From Didymodactylos carnosus (lineage: Eukaryota; Rotifera; Eurotatoria; Philodinida; Philodinidae): DNA of 38,507 bases. Made by a program: the position numbers and the translations under genes. The stretch lies in the NCBI GenBank assembly GCA_905250885.1, contig CAJNOQ010000946.1, positions 1 to 38,507 on the forward strand, read 5' to 3'. Numbering within the stretch: position 1 is the first letter of the stretch; each line of letters starts with the position of its first letter. The notes under the pieces are model-generated. The model had not been told where the DNA came from. It saw only the letters and a program-made list of their open reading frames with translations, and searched no databases. Positions 1 through 11,721 of this stretch are shown piece by piece.

Positions 1-235
1 AAGATCTTGGCCAAGATCTTGAGTGACAGATTCAAGAATCCAAGATCTTGAAACATCTTGGCTTACGCCACCCAAGATCTTGAAATTTCTTAACCCAAGA
101 TCTTGGCCAAGATCTTGAGTGAAAAATGGAAGAAACCAAGATCTTGACTTCTTGGTGTTTTTTCCAGGATCTTGTGACATTTCTTAACTCAAGATCTTGG
201 CCAAGATCTTGGGTACAAGAAGTTCCACTAGGGTG
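1..235. repeat. Palindromic tandem repeat (~95-bp unit)
   Basis: The 20-bp perfect palindrome AAGATCTTGGCCAAGATCTT occurs at positions 1, 97 and 191, followed by GAGTGA or GGGTAC. Single half-sites (CAAGATCTTG) lie between the full copies. The spacing of about 95 bp indicates two and a half units of a tandem satellite-like array that continues beyond the left edge. A degraded look-alike (GAAATCTTGATTGACAGGTT) lies near 670. No coding potential was seen. It could also be the terminal part of a larger mobile element. Confidence 0.75.
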
Positions 236-264
236 ACGATACGTATTACAGAGAAAGAAAAAAT

Positions 265-543
265 TTAATTATTATTAACATTTTCTCGATACCAATCTAC
301 AATTTGTTGTTCAGCTACTTTCATTTCGTTTTCGATCATATCATCTGTATATAAATTACCAAAATTTTCTTATAATTTTCGAATTTTATTATCACATGTA
401 AGTAATTTTTCAGATAGATGTTTTTTTAAACATTTTAAACAAAAGTTTTGATAACATTCACAACAAGACGCTTGTAATGGAATATTTTTACACATAGGAC
501 AATTTTGTGATGAATTGTTGGTAACTGATGATTTTAACGACAT
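265..543 (-). pseudogene. B-box/RING-type zinc-finger gene fragment with an in-frame stop
   Basis: Read on the minus strand from an ATG at 543, the frame gives 57 residues before a TAA at 370-372. It continues open for 34 more codons to a second stop at 265-267. Residues 15-42 hold CPMCKNI, then CCECYQNFCLKCLKKH, a Cys/His spacing like a B-box or treble-clef zinc finger as found in TRIM-like proteins. The part after the stop (EMKVAEQQIVDWYRENV) looks like a helical tail, so the stop appears to break one reading frame. No splice pair that would remove the stop is obvious. It may be a decayed copy of a multigene family member or a fragment carried by the neighbouring repeats. Confidence 0.5.
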
Positions 544-2322
544 TAATTGATTTGATTTGTATTCACTCGCATATCAATCTAGAAATATGGAATAGTTGTA
601 GAAAACATCACATTTATTGATTCGATCACATCCCCTTAAAGGGAAACGATAGAAAATTAGCTCTACTCTTGAAATCTTGATTGACAGGTTCAACACACTG
701 GAAATGATTAGAGCAATAAGAAGTAAAACAAGAACAAACAAGTCATGGTTTATCCTACAATGTGAAAATTTTTCATTAAAAAGTAAGTGAAGTAAGGTTT
801 AGAAAATGTTAAAAGGGAAATATACCAGCATGTTTAGCACCACAGCTTGATTGGAAGAAATAAGAGAGAGATAACGAAATAGAAGTAAAAGTTTGATCTT
901 CAAAAATCTTCGTTCTTCTTGATTTTTCTCTTGGTATTTTGTAAAAGTTTATAAGATTATCATCCCATCAGTAAAAGAGAATCAGCATCATTACAAAATA
1001 TGAGCGTCATAGGGTGAATCCACGGAAAAAATACCATGATTTGGAAAAGTTTTTGTTTTTTACTTTTTTTGGCTTCAATGATTAGCATCGAAGTAGAAAA
1101 CATCTTTGGCCGTTTCATGAGAAAAGTTAATAATAGGGTTTCTGGAAAATCAAGTCCTCGATTTTTGGTCAGAAAATTTTGTAAACTATATAGCCTGATA
1201 GAGCATAGAATCTGAGAAACATAAGACATCTCTTGGCGGTCTACAATGCTTTTTCACTGAATCGCAGTCGATGTACAAAGGGCATGAAAACTACCCAAAA
1301 AGTCCGGTGAAGAGCAGTATTCAGATTGGTTCCAAACTTTACTAAAAGATCAAAAATAAAGGAGTTCTTGTGATTATGACACGCTGTACTACATATATAA
1401 CACCCGAACGCTTCTTTTTCATATCTTTACTGACTGGTCCCACCTGTCTGGATATTTTGACCGGTTCACTTTGTAGACAATTCCAAGGGCTATCCAATGG
1501 TATGTTTTTGAATAATACATAGAAGAGTAGATAGATGAACTAGTTGAAATAGCTCCGTATAAGATCCTAGCCGGACATGTACCGGAATATGTGACAAAAG
1601 CTCGAGGATTTTATAGACACGTCCCTAGTTTTTTCCAACCAAAGATGTTTTCTACTTCGGTGCTAATTATTGAAGCCAAAAAAAGTAAAAAACAAAAACT
1701 TTTCCAAATCATGGTATTTTTCCCATGGTTTCATCCCATAACAATTATGTTGCAAAATACATTGATTCTTTAACTTCGCCTTATAGTATTATATAAGACT
1801 ATGCTTCATTGAAAGTTTGTATTCACACGATAATTTCGGCAGGATGCGTTTTTTCGCTCTTAAATGTACACAGCCGGCCGCTTCTTAAATACGATGCAAA
1901 GTGACATCTCTCAACTTTAAACGCGATATTTCGTTAGCCAATCCATATGCATCTATTTGCACACTGTTCACTGTATGTATGTTATGTCTCTCGAAAGAGA
2001 AGCAAAGTATGGTACAGTAGCATCCAACACGAACTAAGTAGCAAAAAAGTGTTATTCACTTTTTTAGCGTCGATTCTTAAGATCTTCAGCAGCTGCAGTT
2101 TATTGCCCAGACTAATAGTTGTGACTAATAGTGTTCAGATAATCTGAACATTCTACAACTTCATTATTTATTTCTCTCATTGGAATAGTGCGTATAAACG
2201 ATTTCTGTAGAGAAAAAGAGTCTTTGGTTTGTATTTTTCTTAGTTTTTAATGAATAATTTTTTTGTGCTACAGCATCGCTTGATATTTCTGAGTTTTTTG
2301 TGTTTGTATATTAGAATAAATA
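544..2322. other. Upstream spacer with an inverted repeat
   Basis: No gene is recognised here. The stretch contains an inverted repeat (1001-1111 against 1637-1748), listed separately. It also holds AT-rich sequence before the CEP152-like start codon at 2323, which would contain that gene's promoter. Short open frames at 960-1229 (-) and 1591-1773 (+) are the two arms of the inverted repeat read in the same sense, and 1947-2147 (+) shows no family features. Confidence 0.6.
1001..1748. repeat. Imperfect inverted repeat, arms ~110 bp
   Basis: The arm at about 1001-1111, read on the minus strand, matches the arm at about 1637-1748 read on the plus strand. Both give CCAAAGATGTTTTCTACTTC, then almost the same 70 bp ending near CATGGTATTTTT. 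Weaker similarity extends outward (TCGAGGA-TT-AT). Both arms translate to peptides sharing MFSTS and LIIEAKKSKKQKLFQIMVFF. About 525 bp separate the arms. The arrangement suggests either the ends of a non-autonomous transposon or two head-to-head copies of an unknown repeat. Confidence 0.65.
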
Positions 2323-5300
2323 ATGGAAAATAACAATTGTGGAGCAAGTCTAATATTGAATCCAGAAATAGCCAGTGCGCTGAATGATAATGAAGAACAC
2401 GAATTATCGACTTGTAACGAAGAATTTGAAAATCAAGAAGAGGTAATGTACAAAATATGTTAAAGATTTATTTCGTATTAAGAATGTTTTCAGATTTGCT
2501 TTAGATTCAAAAAATTTTGTGTAATGCATTTGATGACGATGATCAAGAGTTTCAAGATGACCAAGATTCTGTCAGCGACATCTCAAATAGCGATGAGAAG
2601 GATCATTTGTCCTCGAATCAAAGGTATATATCAGGAGGATGTTTCATAAAAATTCTTAAGTGCTCGACTTAACTTCGTCTAGACTTAAATCTTCGTTTTG
2701 TCACAGAACGAGGACTTGAGTTTAGACTAAGTTAAGATGAGCACTTAAGAATTTTTATGAAACAACCTCCAGTCTTTCGCTTAATAAATTTGATTTCTTG
2801 ATGTTTAGAGATGTCTTTAATCAGTATAATCAGCTTGCTTTTTCAACTCCAGCAACGATAAATCCACCAAATTTGACCACACCAGATTCACGAGTATGTC
2901 ATGAAGTTAGAAAAATCTATATAACAATCATGTCTTGAAACCCGTTTTTTCTTTAAGGAACGATATTCAAATGGTGTTGATTGTATTATTATGAATACAG
3001 TTTTAAACAATTTAAAAAACAAATGTGTTGTTGGTAGTTTTGGAAATCGTATGCAATACAACAGTGAAGGTGCGGAAGAACAACAACCTTTACTTGGTAA
3101 AGCAACAATATGTTTGGTTGTTTCCTGAATAAAATCAACGTTATACTTATTTACTTGACTTTTAGATCCATATTTCAATGATGAATCAAGATGGCAATTA
3201 TTGAATATAAAATATAATCAATTGTCAGACGAGAATATGACTATACGGAATCGAATTTTTTTTTTAGAAAATGAACTTGAAAGAAGTGAATATTTAAAAT
3301 TACAAGTACGTCATGGTTCAGATGATCTAACACTGGAGCTACCAAATATGACCTGAACAGATGAAAATTCTTCGGAGATTCTGTCTGTGACTAGTCCCGA
3401 AAGTTCATGTGTCGTCTCTAGCTAGTGAGGGAAAAACTATTATCTAAAACTAAACTAACAAAATTGTTTGCTTGCTAGTACATCATTGACTAGCTAGTGT
3501 TTATTCAGAAACTGACCCGTACTTAACTAGCAGATAGGCAAGTCACAGAATAGTTAAACAAGACAATTAGTCAGTAAATGGATTCACTTTTTGACACTTG
3601 GCTTAGTCAGAACCAAAGTCGAAAGCATTTTTATAATTAGTCCGTTTACTCATTTAGAGCATAGAGATTATTTCTAAAACATTTTGCGTATTTATTATGT
3701 TCGTTTTTATTCTTGTTATTTTCTAGTTACAAAACAAATTGACATCGGCAGAATCATTAATTGAATCGTTGCACAAAAAAATACATGAATTAAAACAACT
3801 GGATATACTTGGATGTCAACAAGAAAGTTTTGATCAAACTATTACTGAGATGAATGCAAAACATGAACATGAAATTATGAGACTAAAAGAAAAATTAGAA
3901 ACATTTGAAATAATGTTAAATGAAAAAGTATGTATACGTATTTGTGTAGTTCTTTTTAAAGGGTAAAGAACATCTGCCTCGTTTCAGGATCGGAAAATCG
4001 ATGATTTTGTTTTGAAATTAGAATTGGCAAATAAAACAAATGAAACTACTTTACTTGAACGTACCGATATCATCAATAATCTTGCGCAACAATTAACCAG
4101 TTGTCAAGAACGATATAACGACTTAATGAATGAAAATAATAAACAAATTCATTTGAGAGAACAATTGCAACAATTGAATAGTGAAAAGAACAAAGCTGAA
4201 CAACTATGCAATACTCTACAGGTGAGTAAAAATATAACAACTGTGGACATCTGAACTTTTGTAAAACAGTATTTATTATTTAGATTGAAATTCAACAATT
4301 AAAAGAAAAATTACAAGCAAATGAAGATTTGTTTAAAATTAAAAATTTTACTCATGTAGTAGATTACAGCAATACAGCGAGGTAATCTATTAGCTATCAG
4401 CTAGAACAAGCAATGCTGCGGTTTTGATCAGTGTAACTAGCTTACACAAAAATTTCAGAATAGATAAATAAATATATTCATAAGACCATTGAGCTAAAAG
4501 AGATTTTAAAAGATTACCGGCTTCATGGTATCTTGTTGATTCCAAATTTGAGATTTGTGTTAATGTTGACATGAGTCCTTTTTCAATAACTAGAGGACAT
4601 TCTTTACTATCTAGTCCGAACAGATTAAAAGTAATATGTGTATTTAATTCCTTTCTCCGCTTTCTCCGCATCGAATATTGTATGAAGTGTGAACCATATC
4701 ATCGCCTCACTAGTATTGAGACATACATTCATGAAATACCGAACGTAGAAGGTAACTTTGATTTTTAACGTTTTCTGCGTTCATTCTAAAAGTTTAACCT
4801 AAAATGCATTTTTAATGAGATCAATATTCGATCATCGGTACTCATCTTGACGTCGTATAATGCTGAAAATCATCTTCACATGATAGTTTTAATTGCATAT
4901 TGTAAATCTAACGGTAGTCATTTTGGAAAACTTAAAATCAGCCCTTCTTTTTGAATTTGAATATTTGTCGCTAAAATTCAATTTAAATAGTAATGAAAGA
5001 AAGCACGTACAGCTGTACTAATAGAGGGATACTATGTTTGAAAATATTAGAAAAAATATATTTGATGTATTTTAAACAATAGCATAGTCAAAAAACTCAA
5101 AAACGTTTTCGTGGAAGAGATCTGAATTTGCAGAAATTGTCTTAAAAGCGACGAGGTTGAACAACCTGGATTTGGTTTAACTTACTTGTTTAAATGGTAG
5201 TTATCCATTGTACTTTGATTATCGAGTTAAATCATAACATTGACTGAATATTGAAACGTAGTGTGAAAAGTTTTTTTTAATATTGAACAGCAAGTGTGTA

Positions 5301-8300
5301 CAGATGATAATAAAGAATCCTATGTTAATTCGTATTTTTATATTTAGTTCTATTCCCGTATCAGTGGCAAATGATGATCATTCATTCAACAGCAATAACA
5401 TGTTGGTAGAAAATGAAAAACTTCGTCAACGAATCGATGAACTATTATTGAATAAAGAACATCTAATCAAGATTAATGATAAAAATTATGAAAAACATAT
5501 TGAAGAACTGAATAATGAGTATCAGGAGCGCTTAAAAGAAAAAGATTGTTTATATCATGCACAGAAGCTACAATCAATCCATGAACTAACCGAAAAATAT
5601 GAAAACGAAAAATTTTTAAGAAATATTGAACATGAAAAATTAATTAATAAATTGAATGATGAATTATCAGATGTATGTGATAAAAAACAAAAACACTCAG
5701 AAGAATTAAAACAACAGATTAATAAATTAACGAACCAACGAGATGATTACGAAGTTAAGTTAAATTTGGTTTTAATGGAAAATAAATTACTTAAAGAAGA
5801 AAATAGTGAATTAGTAAATGAGTTAAAAGAACAACAAGACAAATTGACAATTACTCATCAAAAAAAAAGATGCGTCGAATCACAAACGGTAAGGCTTTCT
5901 TACTAGGTAAATCGTTCGAATTCGGATTCAGGTTTGATGCATGCGTAAACAAGTAGAAAAATGGATCATAGCATATCAAAATCTCTTATGTTTTTTAAAG
6001 GATATTGATCAAGTCGTTTATGTTGAATTATTGGAATTGCGCAATAAAAATGATCACTTATTAAGTGAAATACAACAAGTAGAAATTCGATATAAAGAAC
6101 GGCTAGAAGAAAATAGATTTTCAATCGAAAGATCTGATAATGTCATTGTTAATCAACAAAGAGAAATTGATCAGTTGAAACAACAGCTTGAACAGCTTGG
6201 ACAAGAAAAACAAGATTTAGTAGTTAAACAACAACGAGTAGTTGATATTCAGATGGTAATCTCAAATTATTTACTATTACCGAACACACATTACCGACTC
6301 TATCATCTTTGATTATTCTTTTAGGAAACGGTAGAGAGTGACAAAGTTCGACTATTACAATGTGAAAATGATGAATTGTTAAATAAACTTGTTTCAACTG
6401 AAAGTAAAATTAGACAGTTGATTAACGAAAGCAATGATTATAAATTAAAACTGAATAGTAAACAAATGGAAATAAATAGTTTAAAATTTGATTTAGAAAA
6501 CTTTAAACATGATGAAACGATTCTGAAAGACCAACAACAAGAGAAGAATGAATTAGAACCCATAATAAAACAACGTGATCAATATTATGCTGAATTATGT
6601 AAAATGCGGGATGATGGAAATGTTTTAAAACAACAAATGATTGAAAGTTTTCAATTGAAAGTAAACAGTTTGAAACAATTTGCAACAAAAAAAGAATATG
6701 AATATAAACAAAAATTAGACTTGATGGAAAATGAATACATGAATCAATATGAGCAAATGTTGTCAACAACTAAACAATCGATACAAACAATAATGGATCT
6801 TAAACAAGTGGAATTTACAAAAGAAAAGGTAAAGAATTTCAGACAGAAAGTAGCGGTCTTTGTATTTATGTATTTTCTTCATATTATTAGACTCAATTGA
6901 TAGATGAGTACGAGATGAAAATTACTGCTCTCCAACGACAACTGAGTAGTGATGAACAGAAAAGAGAAAGTATTGTGCGTAATTTGATTCAAGTAAGCTC
7001 TCTTTCACCTGTCACAGGCTCTTTTCGACTCATAGCATGAGTGATTAGTAAACATATGCATGTTTATTAAGAACGGATGACACAGAATAAATGACTCTCG
7101 CCTAGAGATCTGCACAGACAGCCCGCGCACAGCGGTCGTGGATTCTTTCTGAGCAAAAAAGAAACAACAAAATTCCACGACCGCTTGCGCGGGCTGCCCG
7201 TGCAGATTTCTACTCTCGTCGTACCTTTTGCATAACTTTATTATTTTTGTAGCCCTTGAAAAGCTCTATTACTAGATGCGTTTAGAACTCCTCATAATCA
7301 CAAGATGTTTGGGCAAAGTTCTTCTTCTCTGATCTATTTTGTCAAAAACCATCCTTTTTGTAACTGCAGTTTCGGGGCGATTGGTGAATTTTGACAACTC
7401 GTCTAAACTCAAATATTTCGAGATCGGATTTGTTTTATCTTACAGTAAAATCATTCTTTTGTATCATCCGAACAGCGACAGTTCAATATCTCTGTTTCTT
7501 CTCTCTTGTCCTGGTGAATCTTTGATAAAATCAGCTTTTGCGTCAGAAGACACGTCCACAACTATTACAGACGAAAAGAAAATCGATACTTCGAAGAACA
7601 TTCGAGCATGTATTGTGGTTGGACTTTGATGCACGGTGCTGTGTTCAAAATAGTTTATTTTCGTTGTGCTTTGAGCTAGAAAACGGTCACGATTGAAACT
7701 TTGCAGTATTTTATCCATATTTCTTTTTCTTTTTACAGTAGATAGAAAAATGTTTGACATGTTTTGTGTAGAGAATGAAATGGCTAATGTTTTAAAAGGA
7801 AGTTTCAAAGACAAAAAGGTTATGCAAGAGATACGAAGAGAGTCATTTATTCTATGTCATCCGTTAGACTGAATTTGACAAGAAATGTAATTGGCGATTG
7901 AATACGCAGATTACATGCCTTATCTTCTGAGTACTTAATCGACAAAAAACATGCTTTCTTTTGTGTTTCAGGGAAAAGAACATGAATGGGAACAAAAGTT
8001 CATTTTATCTGACAATGAGAAAAAAGTGTACGAAAAGAAGATTGCTGAATTAAATCGAATAATTAAACAGTTGAAACGTCAATTAGAAAAAAGCGAACAA
8101 GAGCATCAACGTTCTCTCGAAGCTGAACAATCGAATCATGAAAAATTACGTGAAACAATTATATCAACATTAAACAAACAACATGAAATGAAATTAGCAG
8201 AACAAAAATTTGAATTTGAACGTTTGTTAACACATCCGGCTAATAAACTCCATTTTACATCGTTATTAGACGAAACGAAACAAAAAAAAAATCATGAAAT

Positions 8301-8622
8301 TCACATATTATACGATCAAATATCGAAACAGAACGAACAACAAATTATTTTGATCGATGAACATCAAAAACAAATTGAGCAATTAAAATGCAATTATGAA
8401 AAACATTATTCATATTTATTAAATGATTGGAAATCGTACAATGATGAGTTACGCATTGACAATGAGAAATTAAAACAAAAATTACAAGAACATGAACAAA
8501 CAATAATTAGTTTAAAATATGAGATAACCAATTTGAAACTTCAAGATTTACAACAGTTTAATGATTTGTCAAATCCAAAATTGTTGAATCAGAGTAAAAA
8601 TTCATATTGTAACAAACTTTGA
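2323..8622 (+). CDS. CEP152: CEP152/Asterless-like centriolar coiled-coil protein (13 exons)
   Basis: Exons: 2323-2442, 2505-2623, 2809-2893, 2958-3096, 3166-3305, 3727-3927, 3988-4221, 4284-4381, 5348-5888, 6001-6255, 6325-6828, 6891-6992, 7972-8622. All junctions keep phase and give about 1062 aa. The N-terminus is acidic (FDDDDQEFQDDQDSVSD) and the rest is almost continuous coiled coil. From memory of the family, several stretches match CEP152: ERTDIINNLAQQLTSCQERY, YYAELCKMRDDGN (family: CYLEVCREKDNL) and EKHYSYLLNDWKSYNDEL. CEP152/Asterless recruits PLK4 to centrioles through an acidic N-terminal segment, and a PLK4 gene lies 22 kb away. Human CEP152 is about 1700 aa, so this would be a short form. 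Exon 9 could instead begin at 5291, adding 19 in-frame residues, but the tract before 5348 looks intronic. Coding status is near certain; identity is less so because coiled coils align loosely. Confidence 0.65.
2635..2771. mobile_element. Foldback (MITE-like) element in intron 2 of the CEP152-like gene
   Basis: Two arms of about 60 bp face each other. The left arm runs AGGATGTTTCATAAAAATTC..., and the right arm reads as its complement, ...GAATTTTTATGAAACAACCT, with few mismatches and only a short TTTGTCACAG-like loop. Almost the whole intron apart from its ends is this hairpin. There is no coding capacity. The outer motif GTTTCATAAA-ATTCTTAA recurs near 29024, so this is probably a dispersed family. 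Confidence 0.75.
4390..4671 (-). pseudogene. Possible ARM/HEAT-repeat fragment inside intron 8, antisense to the host gene
   Basis: The minus strand has a 93-codon open frame inside the 966-bp intron 8 of the CEP152-like gene. Its middle (CPLVIEKGLMSTLTQISNL, then YHEAGNLLKSLLAQW) has the hydrophobic spacing of an armadillo or HEAT repeat. It follows a plausible splice acceptor near 4610 and ends at a stop at 4390. No adjoining exons were found. It may be a dead fragment of a duplicated gene or a chance open frame. I do not recognise a specific family. Confidence 0.3.
7072..7865. mobile_element. Non-autonomous element with ~50-bp terminal inverted repeats in intron 12
   Basis: The left end AACGGATGACACAGAATAAA and the right end, read on the minus strand, AACGGATGACATAGAATAAA match and continue as TGACTCTC, TCGTA, TTGCATAAC. 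The left terminal repeat is interrupted by the nested element at 7101-7211. Removing that insert restores the match to about 50 bp. The interior has two open frames (7339-7629 +, 7464-7814 -) with no transposase features that I can see. Target-site duplication is unclear. It accounts for most of the 979-bp intron. Confidence 0.7.
7101..7211. mobile_element. 111-bp GC-rich foldback element with a 7-bp target duplication, nested in the larger element
   Basis: The arms 7104-7144 and 7171-7211 are near-perfect complements (ATCTGCAC-G-CAGCCCGCGC, CGGTCGTGGA), with a loop of about 26 bp. The direct repeat ACTCTCG lies at 7094-7100 and again at 7212-7218. Removing the insert and one copy rejoins the host terminal repeat exactly, as the opposite end of the host element shows. 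The arms are much richer in G+C than anything nearby, pointing to a foreign origin. Confidence 0.85.
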
Positions 8623-11600
8623 ATATTGAAAAATGATAATAATTGTTTTTGATTTATTTTATTTTTGTTAACTAAATAATTTTCTTTTGTTCTTCTATTT
8701 TTAATATGAGCTTCTTTTTTCTTCTAATGCGCATGTTAAAACTTCAAAAAGTCAGATAGCTTTATTTTGGCGACTGTTTTTTTTTTTTCTGGATGTATTA
8801 GAATTTGTGTAAAACGATTGAAAATGAAACCTCACGTTCTAGTGAAATAAAGAAAGAATTGAAACATGAAAAAATCTGATAGACTAGCAAGATACCCATG
8901 TGAAAAAAAGTAACGATTAATGATGATTAAAAGTAAATTTAATGGCATTCATGTACGGTGTCATTGACAGACACGAATAGTTAATTAAAGTTTATGATCA
9001 AAAAAGTAAATAGAGAAAAATCTTGTGGAAAAAGTTCAGAATATTTTGTATTATTTTATACAGTTAAAGTTTTTTCATAGGATAATATCTAAAGTAAATT
9101 AAAAAGTAAGTTACGGTTTATCTAAAATATAATAAAAATTTAAAGAAACGAAGTCAGCTATTTCAAAAAAATACGTAGGTATACAGTAGACCAATGCATT
9201 TATGAGCAACGAAGATGATTTGGGGTAAATGATACGTATCACAGTTTAACGTTATTCCATTTTTGGAGAAAACAATCTTTTGAATTAATTAGGAATGGGT
9301 ATTTTAGAGAAGCATGCAAAGTTCTGTCAGGCATACCCTCAACTATTCTGCTAGCATACATGTCCATATTGTAAACGGGTAACAACTTACTAAAGTTTAA
9401 CTATTCCAACCACTATAATGACAATAAAGTCGGAACATGGCTCTGAGGCTTGATTTTATGTAAGTTAGAGTATAGTTTTCAATCCATTATGAGACTCGTC
9501 TTCTAGTTTAAGTAGAAGTACTGTGCCGATCACTAGGTAGTTTTCTCTTAGATGAAAGATCTCTCTACCTAGCATATCTTCAGAGTTCATCAGATGGACA
9601 GTCGGATGTGTTTTATTGTAGTGAAATTTTCAGCAACTGATAAAGTGGATTTTCCAGTTATTCTGAAAAAGGTTCAAACAGTAGTTCGTACGAAACACGA
9701 CGCGTGAATGAAGCATGATAATATATTTCTTAAAATTCTAAGATACTGTAGAATTCTGTACTTTTCTGCTTATATTCTTTCTTGAGAAGAAAAGGTTATA
9801 ATAACCATGTAAGTTTCAATTCATAGTACTCTCTCTCTTGTCATATATAGTCTAATAGAGCGAAGTGTTCTCTTCGTAATGAAACATCTTGCAAAAATTT
9901 TCAATAGTTTTTCGAGAAGATATGAGTACCGACGCAAATATCTATCTAATGTTACCAATTATGCTTGAAATGCTAATGGTTTCAACTGGAATACATTACG
10001 ATCCCTTGAAAACGTCATTTGATCGGATCCAAACTTTGCCACATACACCTTTGTCACATACAAGTTTGCCACATATATCTCTGTTTGTTTTCGCTCGGAA
10101 CTCGAGTTTTCAAAATCAAATTTACGTTTTCTTACCATTCTTTGTATATCTCGAGAAGAAAAAATCAGAGATATCGCCTCAGATACGTGTGAACAGATAT
10201 AAAAGTTTTCAAAGGGTGGTAATTAATGTATCTCTTAAAATGTAAAAACTTATTACCTCTAAATGTTTCACTGAAGACGGCAAGTTTTTACTTTTTGGAT
10301 ATTCGAAGAAAAGTTTCACAGATTAAAGAAAAACATACAAATATGTACACACGTTTAAAGTTGCTTAGTTATGCTGATGCTAAAAAAAGTACAATGTTGC
10401 CCCACTTTAATGAGATCATACTGCTGTGTTTCTTCTCTATCCGAATACAGTGGCCATTTGTGACGTTTTATTATTCAACATTTTTTTAACCAAGAATAAA
10501 AGATAAAAGATAAACAAAAAACGAAGACAAACGCGCAAATTCGATTAGGTCGACATCATAGTAGTAATAATAATAATAGTTTATAATATATTAGTGTTAC
10601 CATCAGTAGAGAAGACAATAAAAGAGAAAAACAGTAACAATAGGCAAAAAAAAGAAAAACATTCCTAACAGACCGAAAAAAAACGAGAACTGTACAGACT
10701 TAGAGAGATAGAGAGAAAATAAAATACACAACAAACTTTATTATTTGGTGTCCGACTAATTTATTAATGTTCAAATAAGCGGTCAATTGCACATACACAA
10801 ATACACATGTTCTTTTTACACAGATCTCCGACAGATGAGAGAAGGTTCGACGCGTGTTCTAGTTGAGTGAATAGAGGAAAAAATAGCAACCAGTAAAAAA
10901 GACAGAGACAGGAAGAGAGAAAGAAAGAGAGAGAGAGAGAGAGAGATCATCACTTGAGAGACATGCTCATATCTTTTGCTCACATTGTTGCTCAAATAAC
11001 ACAAGAGAATAATAAAAATAAAAGCTTACACAATGATCGGTCTGATTGCTGAATATAACGTGTTAAATTACAGTAGTCAAAAAATTACAGTAATAAAAAA
11101 GAAAAACATTTCAGAGTCGTTGTAGATCCTTTTGCTTCTCAATAATAGAAGAAAAATAACAACAAACAAGCCAAGAAAAAAAAAAGAGAAAATAAATCAT
11201 AAAAATACTGTAAAGGAAGGCCGCGGCATGAACACAAGGATTTTGCTATGCTATGGCCGAAAAGAAAAAACATTGGTGAACAAGTGAGAGAGAACAAAAG
11301 AGACAATAATAGCAGCTAACATGTCGCACGCATAACACTATGCCTTCCTCACATATTATATTACACACAAAAACAAAGTACATCAAATATACTAAAACCA
11401 AATAATAATTTTATGTATATTTATATTTTAGCAGGACAAAAGAACGAAAAGATAAAGAAATAAAACAAGCAAACAAACAAAATATCAAAGGCACCGAATA
11501 TGTTGAAAATGGACATTGCGCTTCATCATTCACACATAACATATACATATACAAGATAAAATGGCCAGCTGTTTTAAAAAATACGAGTATTAGGGCCAAA

Positions 11601-11721
11601 ATACAATTGTTGTCCATATGCGCTAAAATTGAAAATAAAACATAGTAGATTAAATTAAAAAAAAAGAAAATATATGTAAATATTCAAAATTTACCCTAAT
11701 TGGTATTGATCAATTTCATTT
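8623..11721. other. Convergent 3'-to-3' spacer, probably holding both 3' UTRs
   Basis: No gene is supported. The CEP152-like gene ends at its left edge and the minus-strand E-protein gene ends at its right edge, so both transcripts should terminate inside. At 10037-10085 there are three imperfect 15-bp tandem units (TTTG-CACATA-A-C). A GA-rich run lies near 10915-10946. Open frames at 9889-10245 (+), 10226-10489 (+), 10816-11004 (-) and 11411-11617 (-) are low-complexity or lack family features. Confidence 0.6.

Noticed and set aside
5283-5347. Extending exon 9 of the CEP152-like gene to 5291 (or a protein starting at 5283)
   Set aside because: The added residues are hydrophobic and unlike the coiled coil, and the tract before 5348 is a better acceptor. 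Both are in frame, so RNA data would decide.
9889-10489. Two overlapping plus-strand frames after the CEP152-like gene
   Set aside because: They show no domain and include a short minisatellite translated in frame. Sequence is AT-rich and lies in an expected 3' region.
10816-11004. Minus-strand frame rich in Ser/Leu
   Set aside because: It is a translated GA repeat.
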